Below, one piece after another: positions 1 to 8,831 of a DNA stretch of 13,713 nt (positions are counted from its first letter, which is position 1; each line of letters begins with the position of its first letter). The stretch spans positions 5,777 through 19,489 of the forward strand of contig JAPSIU010000020.1 in assembly GCA_031178565.1 (NCBI GenBank), given 5' to 3'. Both the position numbers and the translations under genes were made by a program. The notes under the pieces were generated by a model. That model was not told the DNA's origin. It made no database searches and saw nothing but the letters and a program-made list of their open reading frames with translations. This DNA is from Leucobacter sp. Its GTDB lineage: Bacteria > Actinomycetota > Actinomycetes > Actinomycetales > Microbacteriaceae.

Positions 1-397
1 GATCGCCTTCGCCTCCGCCACGCAGCTGCTCGGCGAGGAACTCGAGGTCCTCCGCGGTGCGGAACTCGGCCGCCTCGCGCGCCGCGAGCGCGTCGAGTGC
101 GCGGCGGACGCGGATCACCTCCAGGCTGTCCGCCGAGTGGAGCGCTCGCCGCAGCGCCACCTGGGTCGCGTCGGTGGCGACGACGTACGTGCCGTCTCCC
201 TGCCGGGTCTCGAGGAGTCCGAGCTGCACGAGCGAGCGGACGGCCTCGCGCACCGACGGACGGCTGACGCCGAGTGTGACGGTGAGCTCGGCCTCGGACG
301 GGATCCGGTCGCCGACGGCCCAGCGTTCGTCGCTGATCTCTCGCTTCAGCTCCTCGACGACCGTGTCGACCAGTGAGCGCCGTTGAATGTGTCGCAC
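1..397 (-). CDS. GntR/FadR-family transcriptional regulator (3' end beyond left edge)
   Basis: The gene reads leftward and leaves the window without a stop. An N-terminal winged helix-turn-helix is clear: it begins RHIQRRSLVDTVVEELKREI, continues with GDRIPSEAEL, then the recognition-helix block VSRPSVREAVRSLVQLGLL, then the wing TRQGDGTYV. This is the FadR branch of GntR. The next residues (RRALHSADSLEVIRVRRALD) are the start of an FCD ligand-binding domain, which is cut off. Two starts are possible: ATG at 406, directly abutting an AAGG, or GTG at 397, which lies 8 nt after AAGGA and fits the usual MRxIxRxSLVD beginning. I prefer GTG. The gene is divergent from the amidohydrolase/ABC operon, so by the usual logic of this family it is the operon's ligand-responsive repressor and probably autoregulates. 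The effector is unknown. The family call is firm; the regulon is inferred from position. Confidence 0.93.
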   Translation of the reverse strand, partial: MRHIQRRSLVDTVVEELKREISDERWAVGDRIPSEAELTVTLGVSRPSVREAVRSLVQLGLLETRQGDGTYVVATDATQVALRRALHSADSLEVIRVRRALDALAAREAAEFRTAEDLEFLAEQLRGGGEGD

Positions 398-427
398 GTG
401 TAACATCCTTGCAGTCTCGACTACTTG

Positions 428-440
428 TATGGTTATCATA
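428..440. promoter_or_regulatory. Candidate GntR operator (TATG-N5-CATA inverted repeat)
   Basis: The sequence TATGGTTATCATA has perfect 4-bp arms around a 5-bp centre. It lies in a conspicuously AT-rich island within an otherwise very GC-rich region, between the divergent regulator and operon. The flanks extend the symmetry weakly (ACTTGTATG against AGACATATG on the other strand). GntR/FadR proteins bind short pseudo-palindromes in such divergent promoters. Assignment to this regulator is an inference from position. Confidence 0.5.
434..440. promoter_or_regulatory. Overlapping divergent -10 boxes
   Basis: On the plus strand TATCAT (434-439) matches the TATAAT consensus at 5 of 6 positions. 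On the minus strand TATGAT (440-435) also matches at 5 of 6. Neither has a convincing TTGACA-like -35; TTGCAG at 409-414 is the best plus-strand candidate but would need a 19-nt spacer. Both boxes sit inside the inverted repeat at 428-440, so one bound repressor could block both directions. Predicted leaders are about 55 nt (operon) and 30 nt (regulator). Confidence 0.35.
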
Positions 441-501
441 TGTCTGATGAGTCGCTCCGCGCCAGACCGGCGAGGCGGCGACACCCGAGAAAGGTTCCCC
501 G

Positions 502-1554
502 ATGACGGCGATCCCAGCCCCCCGAGTGCTCGCGACACCCGGCCTCGTCGACGCGCACATCCACCCCGACAAGACCTCCTGGGGTCGACCGTGGATGTCG
601 CGCCGGCCCGCCGCGACACTCGGGGACCTCATCGCGAACGACCGCGCGACGCAGTTCTCCTACGAGGAGAGCGTCGAGGAGCGCGCGTACGCGCTCCTGT
701 CCCACGCGCTCCGGAACGGCACACTCGCGATGCGGGCGCACGTCGACGTCTCGAGCGAGCTCGGCACGGCGAACGTCGAGGGCGTGCGCGCCGCGGCCGA
801 GCGGCTCGCCCCGTTCCTCACCGTGCAGATCGTCGCCTTCCCCCAGTTCGGGCTGCTCACGAACCCCGGAACCCTCGAGGTCATGGCCGCGGCGCTCGAC
901 GCGGGCGCGGACCTCGTCGGCGGAATCGACCCCGGCGGTCTCGAGGGCGATCTGCACGGGCACCTGGATGCGATCTTCGGCCTCGCCGACCGGGCCGGCC
1001 GCGACCTCGACATCCACCTCCACGACGGCGGCGAGGACGGTCTCGCGCAGATCCGCGAGATCGCGCGCCGGACGGTCGCGGGCGGACGTCAGGGCCGCGT
1101 CACGATCGGGCACGCCTTCGCGCTGTGCGACGCGTCGCTCCCGAGCCTCGGGGAGACGCTCGACCGCGTCGCCGAGGCGGGCATCTGGATCGCCACCTGC
1201 GCCCTCGGCCCCGATCCCGTCCCCGACATCGACCGTCTCGAGCGCCACGGCGTCAGGCTCGCCGCGGGATCCGACGGGGTCCGCGATGCGTGGAGCCCGT
1301 TCGGCACCGGCAGCATGGTCGACCGGGCGCACCTGCTCGCGTACCGCACGGGCGCCATCACGGACGCCGAACTCGAGCGGGCCTTCCGGCTGGCCTCAAC
1401 CGCCGGCGGCGAACTGCTCGGCATTCCCGAGCTCGCCGAGTGGGCGGGGCCCGACGGGGACACCCGGCTCGAGTTCCACGCCGAGAGCCTCGCGCAGCTC
1501 GTCGTGGACCGCCCTGCCCCGAGCCGCGTGATCCGCGGCGCGCGACAGCTCTGA
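502..1554 (+). CDS. Cytosine deaminase/AtzC-like amidohydrolase, N-terminally short
   Basis: This 350-residue metal-dependent hydrolase belongs to the amidohydrolase superfamily. Landmarks match the CodA branch in order: PGLVDAHIHPDKT with the HxH metal pair H19/H21; AHVDV near 79-83; VAFPQFG, whose Q115 corresponds to the substrate-contacting Gln of CodA; DIHLHD with H172; TIGHAF with H204; and GSDGVRD with the metal/catalytic D258, followed by the CodA-like SPFGTGSM. Two departures stand out. The protein starts only 18 residues before HxH, whereas CodA has about 60, so the N-terminal beta-sandwich strands are missing. The position of CodA's proton-shuttle Glu (three after H172) is Asp. The ATG is forced: in-frame TGA codons at 445 and 448, with no other start between. 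GAGAAAGG lies 7 nt upstream. It is first in the transporter operon, so it probably deaminates or hydrolyses the imported compound. The substrate is unknown; cytosine itself is doubtful. Confidence 0.85.
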   Translation: MTAIPAPRVLATPGLVDAHIHPDKTSWGRPWMSRRPAATLGDLIANDRATQFSYEESVEERAYALLSHALRNGTLAMRAHVDVSSELGTANVEGVRAAAERLAPFLTVQIVAFPQFGLLTNPGTLEVMAAALDAGADLVGGIDPGGLEGDLHGHLDAIFGLADRAGRDLDIHLHDGGEDGLAQIREIARRTVAGGRQGRVTIGHAFALCDASLPSLGETLDRVAEAGIWIATCALGPDPVPDIDRLERHGVRLAAGSDGVRDAWSPFGTGSMVDRAHLLAYRTGAITDAELERAFRLASTAGGELLGIPELAEWAGPDGDTRLEFHAESLAQLVVDRPAPSRVIRGARQL

Positions 1555-1604
1555 ACCCGCCCGAGACTCTCCACAACTGCATGAAACGGAACGAAGGAGT
1601 ACCC

Positions 1605-3248
1605 GTGTCCACACGATCAATCACCCTGGCCGGCGCCGTCGCAGCAGCGGCGCTGACGCTGACCGCATGTGCGGGCGGAGGCGGAGGAGCAGGCGGCGAG
1701 GGGGCGGCGACGCTCGACGTCGACCTCGGCAACCTCGCCACCACCACCGACCCCGGCACGCAACCCGTCGACGAGGTGACCTGGAACCTCCCCTACGAGC
1801 CCCTGTCGCTCGACCCGATGCTCACGTTCAACTACGCCGAGAACACGGTCGACGCGAACCTCTGCGAGGGCCTCACGCGGATCACCCCCGACCTGACGGT
1901 CGAGAACGCCCTGGCGGAGTCCGTCGAGGCGCCCGACGACCGGACGTACGTGTACACCCTGCGATCCGACGCGACCTTCTGGGACGGAAACCCCGTGACC
2001 GCCGACGACGTCGTGTTCTCGCTCGGCCGCCAGGTCGGGCCGGACTCGCCCACGTACTGGGCCGACTACTTCCTCAACGTGCAGTCGGTCGAGAAGACTG
2101 GCGACCGCCAGGTGACCGTGCGGCTCACCCAACCCGACGCGCTCTTCGAGCAGGCCATGTCGAGCGCCGCCGGCGCCATCGTCTCGAAGGCCGCCGCGGA
2201 GGCCGCGGGCGAGCAGTTCGGCACGCCGCAGGGCGGGCTCATGTGCAGCGGTCCCTTCCAGCTCGAGAGCTGGGAGCCCGGCAAGGCCATCAACCTCGTG
2301 AAGAACGAGAACTACTGGGACGACGAGCTGATCCCGAAGGTCGAGCGGCTCAGCTTCAGCTTCATCGCGGACGAGTCGACGGCGATCAACGCGCTCCGCT
2401 CGGGCGACGTCGACGGGCAGTACTTCTACCTGCCGCCCGCGGGCCTCGGGCAGATCGAGGGCAGCGACGCGACGACGACCTACGGCGAGTCCTATATCTT
2501 CTGGACGCTGCGCGCGCTCCAGGAGACGGGCACGTTCTCGAAGCCCGAGGTGCGTCAGGCGCTCCTCGCCGCGATCGACCGCAAGGCCATCGCCGACGTC
2601 GTCTTCCAGGGCGCGGCGATCCCGTCGCCCGTGCTCGCCGGCCCCGGCTACTACGGCGACGACGAGGCCGGCGCCCTCTACCAGGAAGCCTACGACGGCT
2701 ACGACGTGAAGCCCGACATCGAGCGGGCGAAAGAGCTGCTCGCGGAGGCGGGCGACGTCTCGGAGCCGATCGTGATCGGCGTGCAGGGATCCTCCGCCGT
2801 GCACGAGCAGACGGCGAACCTCATCCAGGCGGCCGGCGAGTCGATCGGCCTCACGATCGAGACCAAGGTGATCCCGGTCGAGCAGTTCGGCAACATCTAC
2901 TTCGACCCCGCCGCTCGCGAGGGGCTCGACGGCTTCTTCACCACGTACTACGGCAACATGTCGGATCCGCTCGACGTGTACTCGGTGTTCACGCCGGGCG
3001 GCACGAACAACTTCACCAACTACGAGGAGGCCGGCGAAGAGATCCTGCAGGCGCGGCAGACGCTCGACCCCGTGGAGCGCGCGAAGCTCACGATCGCCGC
3101 GCAGGAGGAGGTCACTCGGGATCTCCCCTGGATCCCGCTCAACGATCTGCCGGTGATCCTGGTGCAGAACGGCGCGATCTCGGGGGCGACGGCCTCGTCC
3201 GCGTACCTCGGGTACCCGTGGGCGGCGACCATCGGCGGCGTGGAGTAG
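1605..3248 (+). CDS. Family-5 extracellular solute-binding lipoprotein (Dpp/Opp type)
   Basis: The product is a 547-residue substrate-capture protein of an ABC importer, anchored outside the membrane. It begins with a lipoprotein signal: an N-terminal Arg, a hydrophobic stretch and the lipobox LTAC with acceptor Cys22, then a flexible Gly/Ala linker. The SBP_bac_5 signature is clear around residues 115-145 (YTLRSDATFWDGNPVTADD...). Family features continue with KNENYWDD, then ALRSGDVDGQ, then VRQALLAAIDRKAIADVVFQG, and end with DLPWIPL. GTG at 1605 is chosen because GAAGGAG lies 5 nt upstream and the signal peptide starts there. The same frame is open far upstream, but that stretch lies under the amidohydrolase gene and is not coding. 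A 50-nt gap separates it from the amidohydrolase, and its stop overlaps the ribosome site of the next gene. The family binds peptides but also many non-peptide ligands, and context favours a nitrogenous small molecule. Confidence 0.95.
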   Translation: MSTRSITLAGAVAAAALTLTACAGGGGGAGGEGAATLDVDLGNLATTTDPGTQPVDEVTWNLPYEPLSLDPMLTFNYAENTVDANLCEGLTRITPDLTVENALAESVEAPDDRTYVYTLRSDATFWDGNPVTADDVVFSLGRQVGPDSPTYWADYFLNVQSVEKTGDRQVTVRLTQPDALFEQAMSSAAGAIVSKAAAEAAGEQFGTPQGGLMCSGPFQLESWEPGKAINLVKNENYWDDELIPKVERLSFSFIADESTAINALRSGDVDGQYFYLPPAGLGQIEGSDATTTYGESYIFWTLRALQETGTFSKPEVRQALLAAIDRKAIADVVFQGAAIPSPVLAGPGYYGDDEAGALYQEAYDGYDVKPDIERAKELLAEAGDVSEPIVIGVQGSSAVHEQTANLIQAAGESIGLTIETKVIPVEQFGNIYFDPAAREGLDGFFTTYYGNMSDPLDVYSVFTPGGTNNFTNYEEAGEEILQARQTLDPVERAKLTIAAQEEVTRDLPWIPLNDLPVILVQNGAISGATASSAYLGYPWAATIGGVE

Positions 3249-3253
3249 CACTC

Positions 3254-4204
3254 GTGTCCATCCCCTCCTTCCTCATCCGGCGCACGGGCGGCCTGCTGCT
3301 CGTGCTCCTGGTGACCTCGTTCGTGGTCTTCGGGCTGATGTACCTCGCCCCGGGCAGCCCGCTGAGCTTCGTGCTCGGGCCCCGGGGCGGGACCGAGGAG
3401 CAGATCGCGCGGGTCACGGAGCAGTACCGCCTCGACGACCCGTTCCTCATCCGCTACTTCGGCTGGGTCGGCGATGTCGTCAGGGGGGACCTCGGCGACT
3501 CGATCGTCTACCGCCAGGGCGTCTCCGACCTCATCGGCGGGCGCATCGGCACGACGGTCGCTCTCATCGCGCTCGCCACGATCCTCATCGCGATCGTGGG
3601 GATCGGCCTCGGCCTGCTCGCGTCGCTCAAGGGCGGCTGGACCGACCAGGTCGTGACGACCGTCGCGACGCTCGGCCTCGCGACCCCCACCTTCGTCATC
3701 GGTGTCGCGCTCATCAGCCTGTTCGCGGTCGGCCTCGGCTGGTTCCCGACGAACGGCAGCGGCGGGGGAGGGCTCGACACGCTGGTGCACCTGATCCTGC
3801 CGGCGATCGCCCTCGCGGTCGCGAGTGCCGCGTACCTGGCCCGGATCACGCGGGCGTCGGTGCTCGAGGAGGAGGGGCGAGAGCACGTGCAGACCGCCGT
3901 CGCCCGCGGCCTGCGCCCCGGGCTCATCATCCGGCGGCACGTGCTCCGCAACGCCCTCATTCCGATCACGACCGTGATGGGCCTCACGATCGCGACCTTG
4001 ATCGCTGGCGCCGTCGTGGTGGAGAACGTGTTCGCGCTCGACGGCCTGGGATCCCTCCTCGTGCGGGCGATCCTGCAGCGCGACTTCGCGGTCGTGCAGG
4101 CCGTGATCCTGGTGCTCGTCGTCGCCTTCGTCGTCGTCAACGCGATCGTGGACTTCCTGTACACCCTCATCGACCCGCGCATCCAGCTGGGGAGCAAGCA
4201 ATGA
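3254..4204 (+). CDS. ABC transporter permease, DppB/OppB type
   Basis: This 316-residue inner-membrane permease has the DppB architecture. TM1 near residues 9-30 runs into MYLAPGSPL. A periplasmic segment follows (YRLDDPFLIRYFGWVGDVVRGDLGDS, a strong family marker), then five further hydrophobic segments. The cytoplasmic EAA coupling loop spans about residues 209-237 (EHVQTAVARGL...RRHVLRNALIP), and the C-terminus is DFLYTLIDPRIQLG. The GTG start lies 8 nt after a GGAG that sits at the end of the solute-binding protein gene, so translation is coupled. The stop overlaps the next start (ATGA). It pairs with the following permease to form the transmembrane channel. Length is normal for the family. 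Confidence 0.95.
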   Translation: MSIPSFLIRRTGGLLLVLLVTSFVVFGLMYLAPGSPLSFVLGPRGGTEEQIARVTEQYRLDDPFLIRYFGWVGDVVRGDLGDSIVYRQGVSDLIGGRIGTTVALIALATILIAIVGIGLGLLASLKGGWTDQVVTTVATLGLATPTFVIGVALISLFAVGLGWFPTNGSGGGGLDTLVHLILPAIALAVASAAYLARITRASVLEEEGREHVQTAVARGLRPGLIIRRHVLRNALIPITTVMGLTIATLIAGAVVVENVFALDGLGSLLVRAILQRDFAVVQAVILVLVVAFVVVNAIVDFLYTLIDPRIQLGSKQ

Positions 4205-5085
4205 CCGCGCCGAGCACCACGCAGATCGCCCTCTCCCGAGCGTCGATGCAGGATCCTGGCCGCCTCACCCGCCTCGTGCGCAAACTCGGCGTCTCGGGGG
4301 TCATCGCCGTGGCGGTCTTCGCGATATTCGTGTTCGCGGCCGTCTTCGCGCCGTGGGTCGCTCCCTACGATCCGTCCTACCCGGATCTGCTCGCGTCGCT
4401 CTCGGGGCCGAGCGCCCAGCACCTCCTCGGCGCCGACGCCCTCGGCCGAGACTTGCTCTCCAGGCTCATCTGGGGTGCGCGGATCACCCTGCTCGGGCCG
4501 ACGCTCGTGATCCTCGTCTCGACCGTGATCGGCACGATCCTCGCCCTCGTCGCCGCTTGGAACCGGGGCCGGGTCGACACCGCGATCTCCTGGGTGCTCG
4601 ACGTGCTGTTCGCCGTTCCCGGGATCGTGTTCGGCCTCATCGCGGTCGCGATCTTCGGCCCGAACCTCATGACCGTGGTGGCCGGCCTCTCCATCGGCTA
4701 CATCCCCTACGTCGCCCGGGTCGTGCGGGGTGCGGCCCTCCGGGAGCGCGGCATGCCGTACGTGCAGGCGGCCTGGCTGCAGGGGCAGTCGGGCATCGGG
4801 GTCAGCCTGCGGCAGATCCTGCCGAACGTGCAGCCCATCGTCGTCGCGCAGGCCGTGTCCTCGCTCGGCTTCGCCGTCATCGACCTCGCCGCGGTGTCCT
4901 TCCTCGGCCTCGGCGTGCAGCCGCCCACCGCCGACCTCGGCCTCATGGTGAAGAGCGGCTTCGACTCGGTGCTGCGCGGTCATCCGGCGGAAGCCGTCAG
5001 CGCGGGCCTCGCGATCGTGCTGATCGTGTGGAGCATCACCGTCATCGGCGACCGTCTCGCCTCGAACGCAAGGAGCATCCGATGA
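4201..5085 (+). CDS. ABC transporter permease, DppC/OppC type
   Basis: This 294-residue partner permease starts with a short cytoplasmic N-terminus, then a first TM near residues 33-53 (GVIAVAVFAIFVFAAVFAPW). Next come the family marker WVAPYDPSYPD and HLLGADALGRDLLSRLIWGARITL. The EAA loop is about residues 180-212 (ERGMPYVQAAWLQGQS...RQILPNVQPI). Late markers are SFLGLGVQPPTADLGLMV and the final TM ending in GDRLASNARSIR. GGGGAG ends 6 nt before the ATG, which overlaps the upstream stop by four bases. It forms the heterodimeric channel with the preceding permease. Nothing is unusual in length or motifs. Confidence 0.95.
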   Translation: MTAPSTTQIALSRASMQDPGRLTRLVRKLGVSGVIAVAVFAIFVFAAVFAPWVAPYDPSYPDLLASLSGPSAQHLLGADALGRDLLSRLIWGARITLLGPTLVILVSTVIGTILALVAAWNRGRVDTAISWVLDVLFAVPGIVFGLIAVAIFGPNLMTVVAGLSIGYIPYVARVVRGAALRERGMPYVQAAWLQGQSGIGVSLRQILPNVQPIVVAQAVSSLGFAVIDLAAVSFLGLGVQPPTADLGLMVKSGFDSVLRGHPAEAVSAGLAIVLIVWSITVIGDRLASNARSIR

Positions 5086-5935
5086 GCGCGCCGCTGCTCG
5101 AGATCGAGGATCTGCACGCGAGTCTCGTCACCCGCACCCGCCGGCTCGATCTGCTGAACGGGGTCGGCCTCACCCTCGACCGCGGGGAGGCGCTCGGCCT
5201 CGTGGGCGAGTCGGGATCCGGGAAGTCGCTGACGACCCGCGCGGTCATGCGGATGCTCGACAAGGGTTTCCGCACGAGCGGGGATATCCGATTCGAGGGC
5301 GAGTCCGTGCTCGGGATGGGACGCGAGCGCCTCCGCCAGTACCGGGCGAAGGACGTCGGGATGATCTTCCAGGATCCCCGCGCCCACGTGAACCCCGTGC
5401 ACACCGTCGGCGACTTCCTGACCGAGGCGCTCGTGCGGGATCGCGGCGTCCCGCGGGACGAGGTGGAGCGGCGGGCCGTGCAACTGCTCGACGAGGTCGG
5501 CGTGCGCCGCCCGGAGAACCGCCTCCGGCAGTACCCGCACGAGCTCTCGGGAGGTCTGCTGCAGCGCGTGATGATCGCCAGCGTGCTCCTCGCGGAGCCG
5601 AAGCTGATCCTCGCCGACGAGCCGACGACCGCTCTCGACGTCACCGCGCAGTCCGACGTGATGGCGATCCTCGACGAGCAGCGCAGGGCGCGCGGACTGT
5701 CCCTGCTGTTCATCACCCACGATCTTGAGCTCGCGAACGCCTGCTGCGACCGCCTCGCGGTGATGTACGCGGGCGAGATCGTGGAGCAGGGCGCCGACGT
5801 GTACGACGCGCCGACGCACCCGTACACCGTGGAGCTCATGGGAGCGCGGCCGAGCATCGAGGAGCGGCTCGACCGGCTCCCCGTGCTGGAGTACAACTTC
5901 GAACTGCACCAGGAACTGAAGGCGAGGTCGCAGCG

Positions 5936-5939
<4 letters not shown>
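5082..5939 (+). CDS. ABC transporter ATP-binding protein, DppD/OppD type
   Basis: This is a 285-residue nucleotide-binding subunit. It has Walker A GESGSGKS at 42-49, Q-loop Gln97 in MIFQDPRAHVNP, the signature LSGGLLQR at 155-162, Walker B LILADE at 175-180 with the D-loop TALD, and the H-loop His213 in FITHD. The oligopeptide-transporter marker THPYTVELM appears near 245-253. The signature carries LL where most members have MR or QR, which is tolerated in the family. The protein ends about 30 residues after that marker. It lacks the C-terminal Cys-rich tail (CPxxxRC type) that many DppD/OppD proteins use for an iron-sulfur cluster. AGGAG lies 6 nt before the ATG, and ATGA overlaps occur at both ends. 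It should heterodimerise with the following ATPase. Confidence 0.94.
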
Positions 5940-6777
<838 letters not shown>

Positions 6778-6781
<4 letters not shown>

Positions 6782-8340
6782 GCGCGGTTCCCCCGCCGCC
6801 CCGCGCGAGCGCGGCGAGTCGCGGGATCCGCACCCCTGGCTCCGCCGGACCGACCGCGGTCCGGGCCGATTACGCCATCGCCTTCGACGAGCGTCGCGGC
6901 CGCCTCGTCGAGCTGCGGGACGCCGTGGTCCTCGTGCGCGGCGACCGGATCGCGGCGGTCGCGTCCGGAGCCGACGGGGGAGCGCTCGCGGCACGCGCGG
7001 ACGAGGTGATCGACCTGGGGGAGAGCCTCCTGATGCCGGGTCTCATCGACCTCGAGGGGCTCGTCGACATCGACCATCTGCTGCTCGACTCCTGGTGGAG
7101 CCCCGAGCACGAGGCGCGGCTCGAGTGGTCGGCGTCGTACGCGGAGACCCCGCGGGAGGTGCTCGAGCCGGGGGAGCGCAGCACGCTGCGCCGGTACGGG
7201 CTCGTGCAGCTGATCCTGCACGGGATCACGAGCGCGATGCCGATCTCGTCCGAGATCCACGGAGCCTGGGCGGAGACGCACGACGACCTGCTCGATACCG
7301 CGCGCACGGCGAGCGAGCTCGGGATCCGGGTGTTCCTCGGCCCCTCCTACCGCTCGGGCGTGCACGTGACGCGGCCCGACGGCTCGGCCGGGATCCACTG
7401 GGACGAGGCGAAGGGGGAGGCGGCGTTCGCCGGCGCCGTCCGCTTCCTCGACACCGTGGATGAGCTCGACGATCCGCTCGTGACGGGTGTGCTCGTGCCG
7501 TGCCGCATCGAGACCGTGAGCGACGCGCTGCTCGCCGCCACCGCGGAGATCTCGGCCTCGCGCGGCGCCCTGGTCCGGGTGCACGCGACGCAGGGACTCG
7601 AGTCGGAGATCGGGATCCTGGCTGCCGAGCGCGGCACGACCCCGCTCGGGCTCCTGCAGCGCACCGGACTCCTGAACGAGCGGCTGATCCTCGCTCACGG
7701 CGTGTACCTCGACGTCCACCCCGACGTGCACGGCGAGGATCGCGGGGACCTCGCGGCGCTCGCCGCGGTCGGCGCGACGGTCGTGCACTGCCCGCTCACG
7801 AACGCGCGCTACGCGTTCTGGCTCGAGCGGCTGTCGGAGTACCTCGAGGCCGGCGTGAACATCGCGCTGGGCACCGACTCGTTCCCGCCCGATCTCATCC
7901 GTGCGATCGATGCCGGGGTGCAGCTGTCCAAAGCGCAGCACGGGGACCTCGGCCGAGGACTGCTGGCGGAATACGTGGAGGCGGCGACGCTCGGCGGGGC
8001 ACGGGCGCTCAAGCGGCCGGATCTCGGCCGGATCGCAGCCGGCGCTGCGGCGGATCTCGCGGCCTTCTCACTCGCGGACCTGCGTACCGGCGCGATCGAC
8101 GACCCCCTGCGCACGCTCGTGCTCGCCGGGACGGGACGGGACGCGCACTTCAGCATGGTGGCGGGGCGCGTGGTGATGCGCGACGGCGAGATCCCGGGGC
8201 TCGACGTGCCGGCGCTGCGGAGGGAGGGTCAGCGGATCTTCGAGAAGCTGCGCGCCGCCTACACCGAGCGGGACGCCCTCGCCGGCCCGGACGGGTCGAG
8301 CGTCGAGGAGCTGTTCCCGCCCGTGTTCCCGCGGGGCTGA
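6778..8340 (+). CDS. TRZ/ATZ-like amidohydrolase with a missing HxH motif
   Basis: This is a 520-residue amidohydrolase-superfamily enzyme of the chlorohydrolase/deaminase layout. An N-terminal beta-sandwich is present (VVLVRGDRIAAV, then LLMPGLID). Barrel residues H269 (VRVHATQGLESE), H307 (LILAHGVYLD) and D367 (LGTDSFPPDL) follow, and the C-terminal sandwich strand reads SMVAGRVVMRDGEI. The defining HxH after PGLID is absent: residues 92-100 read LEGLVDIDH. DIDH may supply alternative ligands, and I believe some chlorohydrolase-annotated relatives share this pattern. The first 27 residues are a Pro/Ala/Gly-rich extension before the domain. The ATG overlaps the preceding stop and has only a weak GAGAAG upstream, so translation is probably coupled. 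As the last gene of the transporter operon it likely acts on the imported substrate or its product. The superfamily is certain, the reaction unknown. Confidence 0.85.
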
Positions 8341-8356
8341 CTCCGGCGGTGCGGAG
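8341..8356 (+). terminator. Weak hairpin right after the operon stop
   Basis: CTCCG (8341-8345) pairs with CGGAG (8352-8356) around a 6-nt loop, directly behind the TGA of the last operon gene. There is no U-tract, so any termination would be weak or factor-dependent. It also lies just upstream of the thioesterase promoter. Confidence 0.25.
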
Positions 8357-8375
8357 AGGGATCGCTGTGCGGCGC

Positions 8376-8381
8376 TAGGCT
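8376..8381 (+). promoter_or_regulatory. -10 box TAGGCT of a leaderless promoter
   Basis: TAGGCT fits the actinobacterial TANNNT -10. It ends exactly 6 nt before the ATG at 8388, so the expected start of transcription is the A of that ATG. No Shine-Dalgarno at a usable distance is seen, which agrees with leaderless translation. A matching -35 hexamer was not found. Confidence 0.6.
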
Positions 8382-8387
8382 GAGGAC

Positions 8388-8831
8388 ATGAGCGAGTACC
8401 GGCACCTGGTGCGCAAGTGGGTGAAGCCCGAGGACCTCAATCAGCACGGTGCGCTCTTCGGCGGGCGGCTGCTGCAGTGGGTCGACGAGGAGGCCGCCAT
8501 CATCGCGGTCGCCCAGCTCGGCACCACGAGCGTCGTGACGCGGTACATGTCGGAGATCGACTTCGTGGCGCGGGCGGATCGCGGCGACCTGCTCGAGCTC
8601 GAGTACTGGGTCAGCGGCTTCGGGCGGACCTCGATCGCACTCCGCTGCCGCGTCGAGAACGCCGTGACGGGCCAGGAGGTGCTGACCCTCGAGCGCATCG
8701 TGTTCGTCGCCGTCGACGAGTCCGGCCGCGCGATCGAGCACGGCCGGACCGAGTCGACCGGCGGTACAGAGCGTCTGCGCGCGGAGGAGCTCACGGATCC
8801 CGTCGCCCCCGCACCGCGCGCTCGGGGATGA
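8388..8831 (+). CDS. Acyl-CoA thioesterase, hotdog fold (YciA/BACH type)
   Basis: This 147-residue single-hotdog protein should hydrolyse acyl-CoA thioesters in the cytoplasm. The YciA/cytosolic acyl-CoA hydrolase signature is strong: VKPEDLNQHGALFGGRLLQWVDEEAA at 12-37, including the conserved N18, the G21...FGG turn and the acidic D33 of the active site. It is followed by SEIDFVARADRGDLLELE and a final strand LERIVFVAVDESGR. The last ~25 residues are a low-complexity Ala/Arg/Pro tail. It is transcribed from its own leaderless promoter and is not part of the upstream operon. Its 3' end overlaps the oppositely oriented small gene by 41 bp. Acyl chain preference cannot be told from sequence. 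Confidence 0.93.
   Translation: MSEYRHLVRKWVKPEDLNQHGALFGGRLLQWVDEEAAIIAVAQLGTTSVVTRYMSEIDFVARADRGDLLELEYWVSGFGRTSIALRCRVENAVTGQEVLTLERIVFVAVDESGRAIEHGRTESTGGTERLRAEELTDPVAPAPRARG

Noticed and set aside
387..1604. Long open plus-strand frame upstream of, and continuous with, the solute-binding protein
   Set aside because: It lies in another frame of the amidohydrolase gene and translates to Arg/Pro/Gly-rich sequence without domains. The lipoprotein signal and SD at 1605 define the true start.
1617..3251. Minus-strand open frame of over 500 codons opposite the solute-binding protein
   Set aside because: Its translation is Arg/Val/Asp/Glu-rich without recognisable motifs, which is the normal antisense shadow of a GC-rich gene with a strong G/C third-position bias.
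3508..4983. Minus-strand open frame opposite the two permeases
   Set aside because: It is an antisense shadow rich in His/Arg/Asp, with no domain and no SD; the permeases are certain.
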